Assembly (NCBI GenBank): GCA_028386065.3
Contig: JAKUCV010003559.1
Location: 62,001 to 126,000 of the forward strand
Source of the DNA: Turnera subulata
Taxonomy: Eukaryota > Streptophyta > Magnoliopsida > Malpighiales > Passifloraceae
Length of the DNA stretch: 64,000 nt
Direction of reading: 5' to 3'
A program made the position numbers and the translations under genes. Position 1 is the first letter of the stretch; every line of letters begins with the position of its first letter. Below, one piece after another: positions 12,346 to 25,249 of the stretch. The notes beneath the pieces were generated by a model. That model was not told the origin of the DNA. It searched no databases and was given only the letters and a program-made list of their open reading frames with translations.

Positions 12346-15300
12346 TGTAACGACCCGGGTAATTTTCTACTAATTTTACCGTTCTATTTTGACTTTTACG
12401 GTGGGTAATAAAAATTTTATCGCAGCTAATAAAGAAATCTTCTATTTCAAGTTAATTTTCATTTTGATTTCTTTTATGGAAATCTTGACAATTAATATTA
12501 TAAAAATTGTTATTTTTATTACTGGAAATATTAACGTTATCTTCATCATTAAGAGCACCATTAATATATTTATTATTATTATTATTATGCTAAAACATTT
12601 ATTCCTATAATTTATTAATAATAAAAAAAGTGAAATATATATTGACACCAATAATTGCCGACAACACATGCTCTCCCTCTCTCTCCCGTTTTTCTCCTAG
12701 CCGGCCCCTACCCCTTTCACTTCTCTCTTTTTATTCTTGTCATTTTCTTTCTTTTTTCCTCTTTATTTCCCCTCCTTCCTCCCGGATTACACGCATACAC
12801 CAATCTTCTAAATCCTCCTCTTCCTCCTTCATCTCTTCCATTTTCCTCCCTGCTCTCTTTCCCTTCCCTTTCTCGAGCCACCTCTGCCAAATCGCAACCC
12901 TGCCCCTCCCTTTTCTCCTTCCTCCTCTTCCTTCTTTCCCGAGAGCACCGCCACCATGAACCCCCAGCTCGCCACCCCTGCCTCCTCCTTCCTTTTTTAT
13001 CCTTCTCCTCCTCCCATCGCGACTGCAGGACGCCGTCCCGTGGAGACTAGCCGACGACCCGACAAGCAGAGTCGCCTGGATCCACGCCAGCCCCTTCGCT
13101 CTTCCTCTCCTGAGGCGCCGCCGCTCCCCTCTCACCACCAAGCGCCGCCGTTCTCCCTCCTCTGCTGCAGCCAAGCAACGACACCACCGCCACGACGAGC
13201 TCGACACCGCCGTGTCCGATCTCCTCCCCTCCTCTTCGCCCTTGCTCCTGCCTCCTCTTTCTCCTTCCTCGCCGTCGATCTCTTCCTTCCTTCTGCAACT
13301 CGCGCCGCCGCGTGATTGTGTGGGTAAGATCAACAACGGCGCACTCCTCTCCCCTCTATAACCCCTTCCTCTTTCCTTTAAATCGAACTCTGTGGTCTTC
13401 GATTGATCGGTTTTGTTTTGTGTTTTGGTTGTGTTGGTTGAATCGGGGGTGTTGGGTGCGTGATGCCTCCCATGGTGCTGTTGTGGTTATGGGTTATGGT
13501 GCTCTGGGCAGTGGACGCTGCTGGGTGGTGGATGTTGCTGGTCACCGGTGGGTGGCCGTGGATGTGGTGAAGGTGTTGGTGGGTGGATTGGACAGTGGAT
13601 CAGCTAGGTGGCTAGGGTGCGTTGATGCTTGTCGGGCGGAGTTTAGGTTTATGGGGTTTTATGAACTGCGTGAACAGTACCGCCGGAATCCGGCGAGGTT
13701 CCGGCAGTCTCGACTCGAGTATTTTCCGGCGAACTCGGAACGGACCTGTTGGGTAAAACCCGAGCCTTGGACCCTTCATGCATCATTATCAAACCCGAAC
13801 GATATAAAACGGACCCGGACATTAAAATAACATTAATTAAAATTTATTAACTTAATTTGACTAACCTAACTTAATCAGCTTATGGTTTTTATTTTATGTC
13901 TTTTATTATGCTCTTATCTAATTTGTGCTTTTAATATTTAATTTATGTTCATTTATTCATTTTCTGCTTTTATTTAATTTTAATTGGGCTATTAAAAGGC
14001 CCATAGCATTTAATTTCCGGCTTTAATTTTATTTACGTTTATCTGGGCTCGTAAAAGGCCCATTGTATTTAACTTTCAGTTATTTAATTTTAATTGGGCT
14101 AATTAATAAAAGGTCTATGTTGTTTATTTTAATTATGTCTCTTATTTAATTTTCGAAATTTTGTTGATATCCTCCGATGGGCTAAACGTTCGTGAAGGCC
14201 TACCGAGTTTAATTCCCGAATTTCCTTAATTATGTTTAAATTGAATTTATAAAAGGCCTAGACATGTATATATATATATATATTCATTTCCGTAATCCTA
14301 GGCTAAAATAATATTATACCTATATCTTAATTAAATTATTGATTTTAATCTTATACAAGTATACACATATATATCGTATAATGTACTGTAGCTATTTTCA
14401 CCGGAATAGATATTGTTAGACTATATTAATGATTATAGTTTTATGTATATAAGTACTTACAATTATATAAGATTTACTAAATGTATATATCGTTTACAGC
14501 GGCTATTTCTTCTAGCTAATATATAAAGGTATATATAGGTCATAACTTCAATTAATTACAAATAGAATTTTTATGAATAATTATGTTTAAGAAATATTAT
14601 TTACTGTGGGTATTTAATGGGTCGTAACTTGATTTATTTACAAATATAATATCTTAAATATATACTACGTATAAGTGTACGTATATATGCCTTATTCTCA
14701 TAAGCGACCTAAGGGCCGGGATATCGGCTTGGACGCTCGGTTTTGGTTTTGACTTATGTTGGATATATTTGGTATATCAGATGAAAAATAAATTATTAAT
14801 AACCTCCACATAAATGAATAAGAGAACTATGGAAATAATAAAATGAACTGATAAGAAGTCTAATAACTGTTAACCGACATCATGCATAATCATCTTGTTT
14901 GTGCATAATAAGTGATTATTGTTGTTATATTATAGGAATAACAAGGCTTAACCGGATACCAGCTTCCGAGGAGTATCAGGTGAGGTTGCATATACGTCAT
15001 TCCACCCGTGATAGCCGGGATGGTTGGTCTTGGAACTACATAGGTTCCATTGCATCTTATGGTTGTTGTTGATGATATCTTGGTAGTAATTATTGATATT
15101 TGTTGTGAGGATGGATAACCTTAGATATGTGCCTGTAATACTGTGTTTGTTTTGTTGTTTGACTGAACTGCTGAATTGATTATCGTCTGTTATTTGATTG
15201 TTGTGGAATTTGTTGATGCTGTTGTTGGATAATGGATAGACTCGTGGATACTGTGTTGAATAGTGCTGAACTGTTAAGCTGTGATTAATTGATGTTATGA

Positions 15301-16813
15301 GCCTGTTGTTGAGTTGATCAGAGAAATAATCTGGAACAAAGAAAAGATGGATAATTGAGAATAGAGTAAAGGAATTGGAATTGATTTTGAGATGATGATA
15401 TAATTGTCACTTGGAAAGTAGAGGTACGACTAGATGGTTAGAGACTAGTTCTGTGGTGTCATGGCCGGTTGGTTGGTTGATTGGGATGTTGATCCCGGAT
15501 TTGTGATATTGGGATGTTGATCCCGGATTTGTGATATTGGGATGTTGATCCCGGATTGTTGGTATTGGGATGTTGATCCCGGATTGTGGTTGGGCCTGGC
15601 ATCCAGAATTAGTTAATAACCAGGTACGACCCTAGCTTGTCCAGTGACGGGCCCGGAAGATAAAATTGGTAATAAAAATAATTAAGCATTCTTTTGATCT
15701 TGGCTCAGTCTTGTTTGAAATGTGATTTTGCTTTGATGGGCTGTGATGTGATATGTTCATTTGCATGATGTCTCATGATCATACCTTGGGAGGTTGTCAG
15801 TCCTCAGTTTAGTCGGTTGACCGTGGACGGCATAGGTTGCCGGTTCACGGGTGTTAATTATTGTCGTTGGTTGTGAGTAGTCCATTGTTGGCATCGGTTG
15901 CCAGTTGTCCTTTGTTTGTTGGCTTCTTTTGATAATTGTTGGATGAGTATCACTTGTCGTTTTAGATCGGATATTGAGTATTGTTGTTGTTGTGGTTACA
16001 AGTTGTTGTGGTGTCTGCTGTTGCCGTGTTGTGTTGTGATTCTACCCGGGGACCGGTTTGTGATGTTGATTGGGTAAGGTCCGTGCTGGTTGCCGGCTAC
16101 CCGGTGAGCGAGGCTCACGTGATTTGAGTTTATTTTGGTACCGGGTTAGATGATCGGCAAGCACAGTATCGGTATGTTACCATACGATGAGGAACCTCTG
16201 TTGAGTATAGTCTGTCAGGACTAGAGTATGTATTATATAGTCTGTTGAGACTGGGTCGGATACCCAATACGTAGTCGAGTTGAAGTGTCCTGGTCGGGCA
16301 CTAGTGTATGGTGCAGTCAGTAATAGGTTGTCAGTGCATTGCATAGTCGATGGGGTGGTCATTTGTATAGTCCGCATTGTTCTTTGTGACTGTATTTGTT
16401 CGGATTTCTGTACCACTTGTATGCCGTATTGTTGTGCTCTTAACTGTTAAGTATATGCTATGCTGTTCATCATGGGTTATGTGTCGGTGAGATTATGGAG
16501 AATCTCACCCCTCACCTGCCCCATCGGCAGGCCACGATGTTCTTTGTGCAGGTATGCATCATGGCAGGCTGCGGCATCTCCTCTGACAGTTCAGGATCCA
16601 TAGTGTTGCATCGAGTCGATTCGTACTTTTGCTGTGGTTATTAAAATTGCTTCCGCTGTGCATATAATATTGTTGTGCCCGAGATCGGTAGTGTGATGTA
16701 AACTTTGGGCCACTAGGCCAGTTTACTATTGTATTTACACAGTTTGTGCCACGTGTCGGCACTGTTGTTCGGTAAATACTGTTAGTCGGGTAAATTTGGG
16801 TCGGGGTGTTTCA
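12346..16813 (+). repeat. 5' LTR of the 9.3-kb element
   Basis: The segment 12640-13350 is C-rich, then T/G-rich, and looks like a transcribed leader. From 13830 to 14900 it is AT-rich. At 15480-15590 there are four tandem copies of a GGGATGTTGATCCCGG hairpin unit, followed by the conserved block ggtacgaccctagcttgtcc at about 15624. Near 16490-16520 is a GTGAG...CTCACCCCTC hairpin, followed by GGATCCAT and TTCCGCTG motifs. Long open frames (such as 12655-13050 and 13312-13830) are duplicated in the other LTR and are not protein genes. Confidence 0.93.
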
Positions 16814-17209
16814 TTTTGGTAGCGGAGCGGGCGGTAGGTCCTTGGGTGTTTGTTGTGCTTGTTTGCTGTGCATAGCTCGCTCCACATAATTAACATGATT
16901 GCATGCATATTCATATGGTTAGTGCATTATGGATCCAGTCGAGGGACGCCAACCTGCTGCAGAACATCTTCATGTGAGTTTCCTTCTCATAAAATATATA
17001 TTATACCTCTGGTTATCCGTATTTCTTTGCTTAATTGTGTTGCTGCATTGGTAATCAGAAGTTTTTGAATAATAAGTTGATGGAAATCTAAAAGTTTGAA
17101 ATTGACAAGTTTTTGGAAAAATGGCATAACTAACCTTGAAGTTTTGAGTGTTGATGGGTTTACTCCTACGGGAATTTCGGGGACGAAATTCTTTTTAAGG
17201 AGGGTAGAA
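16814..17209 (+). other. Residual internal domain: PBS, gag start remnant, polypurine tract
   Basis: Directly after the 5' LTR is TTTTGGTAGCGGAGCGGGC; TGGTAGCGGAGC matches the initiator-Met tRNA primer site TGGTATCAGAGC at 10 of 12 positions. An ATG at 16929 starts M-D-P-V, as does gag of the Tekay element. The 3' end carries TTTCGGGGACGAAATTC and the purine tract TTTTTAAGGAGGGTAGAA just before the 3' LTR, nearly the same as in the Tekay element. Everything between (most of gag, protease, RT, RNase H, integrase) is missing. Confidence 0.85.
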
Positions 17210-20200
17210 TGTAACGACCCGGGTAATTTTCTACTAATTTTACCGTTCTATTTTGACTTTTACGGTGGGTAATAAAAATTTTATCGCAGCTAATAAAGAA
17301 ATCTTCTATTTCAAGTTAATTTTCATTTTGATTTCTTTTATGGAAATCTTGACAATTAATATTATAAAAATTGTTATTTTTATTACTGGAAATATTAACG
17401 TTATCTTCATCATTAAGAGCACCATTAATATATTTATTATTATTATTATTATGCTAAAACATTTATTCCTATAATTTATTAATAATAAAAAAAAGTGAAA
17501 TATATATTGACACCAATAATTGCCGACAACACATGCTCTCCCTCTCTCTCCCGTTTTTCTCCAAGCCGGCCCCTACCCCTTTCACTTCTCTCTTTTTATT
17601 CTTGTCATTTTCTTTCTTTTTTCCTCTTTATTTCCCCTCCTTCCTCCCGGATTACATGCATACACCAATCTTCTAAATCCTCCTCTTCCTCCTTCTTCTC
17701 TTCCATTTTCCTCCCTGCTCTCTTTCCCTTCCCTTTCTCGAGCCACCTCTGCCAAATCGCAACCCTGCCCCTCTCTTTTCTCCTTCCTCCTCTTACTTCT
17801 TTCCCGAGAGCACCGCCACCGTGAACCCCCAGCTCGCCACCCCTGCCTCCTCCTTCCTTTTTTATCCTTCTCCTCCTCCCATCGCGACTGCAGGACGCCG
17901 TCCCGTGGAGACTAGCCGACGACCCGACAAGCAAAGTCGCCTGGATCCACGCCAGCCCCTTCGTCTTCCTCTCCTGAGGCGCCGCCGCTCCCCTCTCACC
18001 ACCAAGCGCCGCCGTTTTCCCTCCTCTGCTGCAGCCAAGCAACGACACCACCGCCACGACGAGCTCGACACCGCCGTGTCCGATCTCCTCCCCTCCTCTT
18101 CGCCCTTGCTCCTGCCTCCTCTTTCTCCTTCCTCGCCGTCGATCTCTTCCTTCCTTCTGCAACTCGCGCCGCCGCGTGATTGTGTGGGTAAGATCAACAA
18201 CGGCGCACTCCTCTCCCCTCTATAACCCCTTCCTCTTTCCTTTAAATCGAACTCTGTGGTCTTCGATTGATCGGTTTTGTTTTGTGTTTTGGTTGTGTTG
18301 GTTGAATCGGGGGTGTTGGGTGCGTGATGCCTCCCATGGTGCTGTTGTGGTTATGGGTTATGGTGCTCTGGGCAGTGGACGCTGCTGGGTGGTGGATGTT
18401 GCTGGTCACCGGTGGGTGGCCGTGGATGTGGTGAAGGTGTTGGTGGGTGGATTGGACAGTGGATCAGCTAGGTGGCTAGGGTGCGTTGATGCTTGTCGGG
18501 CGGAGTTTAGGTTTATGGGGTTTTATGAACTGCGTGAACAGTACCGCCGGAATCCGGCGAGGTTCCGGCAGTCTCGACTCGAGTATTTTCCGGCGAACTC
18601 GGAACGGACCTGTTGGGTAAAACCCGAGCCTTGGACCCTTCATGCATCATTATCAAACCCGAACGATATAAAACGGACCCGGACATTAAAATAACATTAA
18701 TTAAAATTTATTAACTTAATTTGACTAACCTAACTTAATCAGCTTATGGTTTTTATTTTATGTCTTTTATTATGCTCTTATCTAATTTGTGCTTTTAATA
18801 TTTAATTTATGTTCATTTATTCATTTTCTGCTTTTATTTAATTTTAATTGGGCTATTAAAAGGCCCATAGCATTTAATTTCCGGCTTTAATTTTATTTAC
18901 GTTTATCTGGGCTCGTAAAAGGCCCATTGTATTTAACTTTCAGTTATTTAATTTTAATTGGGCTAATTAATAAAAGGTCTATGTTGTTTATTTTAATTAT
19001 GTCTCTTATTTAATTTTCGAAATTTTGTTGATATCCTCCGATGGGCTAAACGTTCGTGAAGGCCTACCGAGTTTAATTCCCGAATTTCCTTAATTATGTT
19101 TAAATTGAATTTATAAAAGGCCTAGACATGTATATATATATATATATTCATTTCCGTAATCCTAGGCTAAAATAATATTATACCTATATCTTAATTAAAT
19201 TATTGATTTTAATCTTATACAAGTATACACATATATATCGTATAATGTACTGTAGCTATTTTCACCGGAATAGATATTGTTAGACTATATTAATGATTAT
19301 AGTTTTATGTATATAAGTACTTACAATTATATAAGATTTACTAAATGTATATATCGTTTACAGCGGCTATTTCTTCTAGCTAATATATAAAGGTATATAT
19401 AGGTCATAACTTCAATTAATTACAAATAGAATTTTTATGAATAATTATGTTTAAGAAATATTATTTACTGTGGGTATTTAATGGGTCGTAACTTGATTTA
19501 TTTACAAATATAATATCTTAAATATATACTACGTATAAGTGTACGTATATATGCCTTATTCTCATAAGCGACCTAAGGGCCGGGATATCGGCTTGGACGC
19601 TCGGTTTTGGTTTTGACTTATGTTGGATATATTTGGTATATCAGATGAAAAATAAATTATTAATAACCTCCACATAAATGAATAAGAGAACTATGGAAAT
19701 AATAAAATGAACTGATAAGAAGTCTAATAACTGTTAACCGACATCATGCATAATCATCTTGTTTGTGCATAATAAGTGATTATTGTTGTTATATTATAGG
19801 AATAACAAGGCTTAACCGGATACCAGCTTCCGAGGAGTATCAGGTGAGGTTGCATATACGTCATTCCACCCGTGATAGCCGGGATGGTTGGTCTTGGAAC
19901 TACATAGGTTCCATTGCATCTTATGGTTGTTGTTGATGATATCTTGGTAGTAATTATTGATATTTGTTGTGAGGATGGATAACCTTAGATATGTGCCTGT
20001 AATACTGTGTTTGTTTTGTTGTTTGACTGAACTGCTGAATTGATTATCGTCTGTTATTTGATTGTTGTGGAATTTGTTGATGCTGTTGTTGGATAATGGA
20101 TAGACTCGTGGATACTGTGTTGAATAGTGCTGAACTGTTAAGCTGTGATTAATTGATGTTATGAGCCTGTTGTTGAGTTGATCAGAGAAATAATCTGGAA

Positions 20201-21657
20201 CAAAGAAAAGATGGATAATTGAGAATAGAGTAAAGGAATTGGAATTGATTTTGAGATGATGATATAATTGTCACTTGGAAAGTAGAGGTACGACTAGATG
20301 GTTAGAGACTAGTTCTGTGGTGTCATGGCCGGTTGGTTGGTTGATTGGGATGTTGATCCCGGATTTGTGATATTGGGATGTTGATCCCGGATTTGTGATA
20401 TTGGGATGTTGATCCCGGATTGTTGGTATTGGGATGTTGATCCCGGATTGTGGTTGGGCCTGGCATCCAGAATTAGTTAATAACCAGGTACGACCCTAGC
20501 TTGTCCAGTGACGGGCCCGGAAGATAAAATTGGTAATAAAAATAATTAAGCATTCTTTTGATCTTGGCTCAGTCTTGTTTGAAATGTGATTTTGCTTTGA
20601 TGGGCTGTGATGTGATATGTTCATTTGCATGATGTCTCATGATCATACCTTGGGAGGTTGTCAGTCCTCAGTTTAGTCGGTTGACCGTGGACGGCATAGG
20701 TTGCCGGTTCACGGGTGTTAATTATTGTCGTTGGTTGTGAGTAGTCCATTGTTGGCATCGGTTGCCAGTTGTCCTTTGTTTGTTGGCTTCTTTTGATAAT
20801 TGTTGGATGAGTATCACTTGTCGTTTTAGATCGGATATTGAGTATTGTTGTTGTTGTGGTTACAAGTTGTTGTGGTGTCTGCTGTTGCCGTGTTGTGTTG
20901 TGATTCTACCCGGGGACCGGTTTGTGATGTTGATTGGGTAAGGTCCGTGCTGGTTGCCGGCTACCCGGTGAGCGAGGCTCACGTGATTTGAGTTTGTTTT
21001 GGTACCGGGTTAGATGATCGGCAAGCACAGTATCGGTATGTTACCATACGATGAGGAACCTCTGTTGAGTATAGTCTGTCAGGACTAGAGATGTATTATA
21101 TAGTCTGTTGAGACTGGGTCGGATACCCAATACGTAGTCGAGTTGAAGTGTCCTGGTCGGGCACTAGTGTATGGTGCAGTCAGTAATAGGTTGTCAGTGC
21201 ATTGCATAGTCGATGGGGTGGTCATTTGCATAGTCCGCATTGTTCTTTGTGACTGTATTTGTTCGGAGTTCTGTACCACTTGTATGCCGTATTGTTGTGC
21301 TCTTAACTGTTAAGTATATGCTATGCTGTTCATCATGGGTTATGTGTCGGTGAGATTATGGAGAATCTCACCCCTCACCTGCCCCATTGGCAGGCCACGA
21401 TGTTCTTTGTGCAGGTATGCATCATGGCAGGCTGCGACATCTCCTCTGACGGTTCAGGATCCATAGTGTTGCATCGAGTCGATTCATACTTTTGCTGTGG
21501 TGTGCATATAATATTGTTGTGCCCGAGATCGGTAGTGTGATGTAAACTTTGGGCCACTGGGCCGGTTTACTATTGTATTTACACAGTTTGTGCCACGTGT
21601 CGGCACTGTTTTTCGGTAAATACTGTTAGTCGGGTAAATTTGGGTCGGGATGTTTCA
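17210..21657 (+). repeat. 3' LTR of the 9.3-kb element
   Basis: Near-identical copy of 12346-16813, with the same hairpin array at about 20344-20450. It is about 20 bp shorter because of an indel near 21500. Confidence 0.93.
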
Positions 21658-21962
21658 CTTATGATTTTTAAATTTTAAAAATTTGAAAAAGGAAAATTAC
21701 AACACTCAAACTCGCCTCTTCTCCCCTTCCACCGCCACCAAAACCTCCACCATTGCCTCTCCTCCTCCCCCTCAACTGCATCTACCTCCATCTCCCCTAC
21801 CACATTCTTTGACTAGACACTCGATCTGCTCCCAACTTCTATACACTAGCCTTGGCACAATCTAAACTCAATGCAGGGCACAATTTAAGCTCAGTGCAGA
21901 AGGAGCCTCTTGACTCAACCAACGGTAGTGACGACAACCACACCATTTGACGATCCTCCTTC

Positions 21963-22268
21963 GAGAAATTTTATGGTGGGGACTCCCCAAGTTTGATTAG
22001 TTGTAGACTTGATCTTAAATTCAATTATATTAGGAATAATTAAACCATTTAAGTATATATATTGAATGTGCAGATTTATTTCCTAATTAATACACAATAA
22101 ATAAGGAAATAATATAAATTTTAGGAGATGAATGGGGAACTTATAAGGTTAATTGGAGAAATAAATAAACCGTAGAATGGAAAGAGCGAACAATCAAAGG
22201 TAATTTGTTAACATAAATAGGGGTCTACAACTAATCAAATTTGGGGAGTCCCCACCATAAAATTTCTC
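21963..22268. mobile_element. Mutator-type MITE with 46-bp terminal inverted repeats
   Basis: The 306-bp element has terminal inverted repeats at 21963-22008 and 22223-22268, starting GAGAAATTTTATGGTGGGGA, with one mismatch over 46 bp. It is flanked by a perfect 10-bp direct repeat, atcctccttc, at 21953-21962 and 22269-22278. Long inverted repeats with a 9-10-bp target duplication are typical of Mutator-like elements. The interior is AT-rich and non-coding. Confidence 0.92.
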
Positions 22269-22879
22269 ATCCTCCTTCTCCACCTCTGCAATGACGGTGA
22301 CGGTGGTGATTGAGGAAGAGGGGGACGGTGGGCTCGGTAGTTGTCGTGTTTTTATTTTTATAAATAAAAAATGATTTTTTTAAAAAAATTTAAAATCATT
22401 TTGAACGGTCTTGATGAGTTAACGTATTACAAATCGGCACACTCTATTAATAAACCGTTTGAACCTCAAATTGGTTCAATCTTAGGTATTATTTTTTTAA
22501 TTCAGGTACTAATCTAATTTTCAATCTTTGGGGAGGGTAATTTGGATTTGGGCCCAAATACCGCTAACTAAAAGTTAAAACTTAACAACCCATGATAAAA
22601 ACGTAAATGCTCGGTCTCTATAAAGAGTCGTGTTTGGTATCAGAATACTGCTTGGGTTGGGATTGGATAATGAATGGACTGGACTCTCGAGGATTGGTTT
22701 ATAATTAATAATGATGTGTGTATATATATAATAAGAGAACAAGACGCTTAACGAAAACCAGTAATACAAAATAAGGTGGAGAAATAGTGGAACACGAGGA
22801 GGAGGAGGGAAAAGTTGAGCCAAAGCAGTGGCAATTACTTTGAGACTGAAGTGAAGCGAAGCCAAGCGAGGCGAGGGAA

Positions 22880-24654
22880 ATGGCGGCATCTTTGATTCCC
22901 ATCATTATCGTCGTGGCGCTGACAACATTTGCATTCTCCTGCAGCAGCTGCTATGGCGATGTGAGGTAAAACGACGCATTTTCCATCCATTTTGATTTAC
23001 TGTATTCTTTTTTTGATGTGGGATTTACTGTAATTAAAGTGTGATGAATTCTGTTTTTTTTTTTTTGGGGTTCTAACGAAATATTAGCCGCAAGGAATTG
23101 AGGAGTGGTAGTAGTAAGAACAACAGGGGTAATGAGGTGAATCCCCAAACCATGAATACCAACTCGGTTGAATCCATCCGTGTTCACCCCTCCCGAGTTG
23201 TCCCTCTCTCTTGGCGTCCAAGGTCAGGTACCTTTGTTAACTAACACCTCTCCTCTCCGTTCCATGATTCTTTGCTTCTACTTCTACCTTGGGGTTTAGA
23301 TCTGCAGATTTTATCTTGTAGGGTGTTCTTGTACAAAGGGTTTTTCACCGATGATGAATGCGATTTTCTCATTTCTTGGGTATTTGTTCCCGCCCCTTTT
23401 TCGTCTCTCCCTCTCACACCCTTTTTTTTTTTTTGTAAATCTCTTTTACCATGGAGGAGAGGAGATGGGATCATTTGTATTTTGCTTATTTTCTTTTGGC
23501 TCAGGCACAATCTTCCAAAGACAATGTGGGGAAGGCTGATGATTCCGGACAATTCCAGAACAACTCACAGTCACTTGTGAACCTACATGTGAGTTGCTTA
23601 CCATTTATATATACTTCATTCAATCTCTGATTTAGATTTCCGCCTCCTTTTATGTGGCCTTTTGTTCTGTTTTGGATCATCAACTTCCAATATCGATTTG
23701 CTTGTCTTGTGGTAATCTGAGGCTTTGTAGCAAGACTTCTCTTGTTGCATGCGGTTAGATTTTTATGTTGCGATCCATTCCTATCCTTTCTTTCAATAAT
23801 AATTGGGTGGTTTCTGCTTGTAGAGCAACATGCTTGCGATGATTGATGATAGAATTTCTGCTTGGACTCTACTGCCTAAAGGTCCTACTATCTTCTTTTT
23901 TTTTTTTCTACATATTCCTATTTGCTCTATCCTGTCTTCATTGTTTCATTATTTCAATTGCCCTTCAGTTTAGTTCTTCGTAGGTTTTTTCTTTTCCTGA
24001 TAAACAAATTTTGCCACTTCAGAAAACAGCGAACCGTTGCAGGTCATGCATTATGGGGCTGAAGAGGCCAAGCACAATTTTGATTATTTTGGTAACAAAT
24101 CGACAGCAGTTTTGTCTGGGCATCTGATGGCCACTCTTGTTATCTATCTATCAGATGTCACTCGAGGTGGTGAAATTCTATTCCCTGCATCAGAGGTCTG
24201 TAAGAAAATAACTGCCGCATAGTTTCTTTCTTAATTGAGGAGCTTTTGATTTGCGCGTGGATTTGATTTGATTTTTTTTTTTTCAAACTTTCAGATAAAC
24301 GGGCAGAAGTGGTCAGATTGTATAAAGACTAGCAGCGTTCTAAGACCCGTTAAAGGGAATGCGGTTCTGTTTTTCTCGGTGCACCTGAATGCATCCCTGG
24401 ACACGAGTAGCTCCCATGCCAGGTGCCCCATCCGTGAAGGGGAGATGTGGTTTGCCACCAAGTTCTTCTATGGAAGACCCATGGAGGGGATCAGAAAGGT
24501 GTTGTCGGAATATGATGGGGGCGAATGCAGTGATGAGGACGATAACTGTCCCAGGTGGGCTGCTCTCGGGGAATGCCAGCGCAACTCGGTATTCATGATT
24601 GGTTCGCCTGATTACTATGGAACATGTAGGAAGAGTTGTGGTGTATGCTCCTGA
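22880..24654 (+). CDS. Prolyl 4-hydroxylase-like protein with C-terminal ShK domain, probable pseudoenzyme
   Basis: Seven exons: 22880-22965, 23088-23222, 23322-23379, 23505-23588, 23824-23881, 24023-24195 and 24295-24654, giving 317 aa. The N-terminus has a hydrophobic signal or anchor (about residues 5-20). The block VPLSWRPRVFLYKGF is the family hallmark before the 2-oxoglutarate/Fe(II) dioxygenase fold. The C-terminal ~40 residues (from CSDEDDNC to CRKSCGVC) have the six cysteines of a ShKT domain. Active P4Hs use His-x-Asp, a distal His and a Lys ten residues later. Here the first His is Asn159 (NFD, with Asp161 kept), the distal His239 is kept, and the Lys position is Met249. The gene frame is intact, so this looks like a maintained non-catalytic paralogue. 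From memory it resembles Arabidopsis At4g25600, which also departs from the motif. Confidence 0.9.
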
Positions 24655-25045
24655 TGACAAACTCTCATCAGTCATTCTTTTTCCTCTATAAATCAAAACT
24701 GATTGCAGTGCTGCCATTCTTTACTATTAAGCTTAATCAATGAAACACAATTGGTACGAGGGCCATAGTTTAAATGTTGTGTCTTTACGCTACAAAATCA
24801 ACCACTTTTGACTGTAATTGATGATGAATGCATTTGAGAACATGACAGCACTAGCAAGTGCAAACATAGCAAAAATGAAGCGTTGATCCATAGGGATCCC
24901 AACATTTGTAAGGGACTTATTATGAAATAATTCAATTCAAAAGCTGAAAAATACATTGAACTTGGAATCTTATTACTGAGGAAAACAGAGAAATATACTA
25001 AAAAATACAGAAAGCGGCAGAGGATGGAGGGAGTGGGGTGGTTGG

Positions 25046-25249
25046 TCAGGGTCTGGAGGCGTGGTTGTTGCTGTTGTGGTGGCGGTTGGGAGGAAGAGAA
25101 CAAGAGGACCTGAAAGCTTGAATATGCGATTGACACTTGAGGGAGTCCCCTTTGTGCTCCTCCAAACACTTCTTGAGGGCCTCCACGTCACACCCCGACA
25201 TTCTTGTCTTGCTCACACCCGTATTACCATTCTCTGCCTTCCCATCCAT
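25046..25249 (-). CDS. Small CHCH-like (Cox19-type) cysteine-motif protein
   Basis: Single-exon frame of 67 aa. The ATG at 25249 is the first true start; the open frame extends upstream only through a GTG at 25261. The core MSGCDVEALKKCLEEHKGD is followed by KCQSHIQAFRSSC, so there are two cysteine pairs (C-x7-C and C-x10-C) on two predicted helices, as in twin-cysteine CHCH proteins of the mitochondrial intermembrane space. Plant relatives are annotated as Cox19/CHCH family. The C-terminal tail is Asn/His-rich and low in complexity. It lies tail-to-tail with the P4H-like gene and head-to-head with the kinesin gene, sharing an intergenic region of about 570 bp. Confidence 0.75.
   Translation of the reverse strand: MDGKAENGNTGVSKTRMSGCDVEALKKCLEEHKGDSLKCQSHIQAFRSSCSLPPNRHHNSNNHASRP

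Larger units (their letters stand above)
12346..21657 (+). mobile_element. Large-LTR, internally deleted Ty3/gypsy element (non-autonomous)
   Basis: Two LTRs, 12346-16813 (4,468 bp) and 17210-21657 (4,448 bp), enclose only 396 bp. Both LTRs begin TGTAACGACCC and end TGTTTCA. A perfect 5-bp target duplication, cttat, lies at 12341-12345 and 21658-21662. The LTRs are almost identical by eye; the main difference is an indel of about 20 bp near 16640 against 21500, so the insertion is young. It encodes no gag-pol proteins. The primer-binding site, polypurine tract and a gag start remnant resemble those of the Tekay/Del element at 47887-62797, so mobilisation in trans by such an element is plausible. 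Confidence 0.95.

Noticed and set aside
12655..13830. Open frames of 131 and 172 codons, repeated at 17520-18694
   Set aside because: Both copies are inside the paired LTRs of one element, low-complexity at the start, and without family resemblance; they reflect GC-rich LTR sequence.
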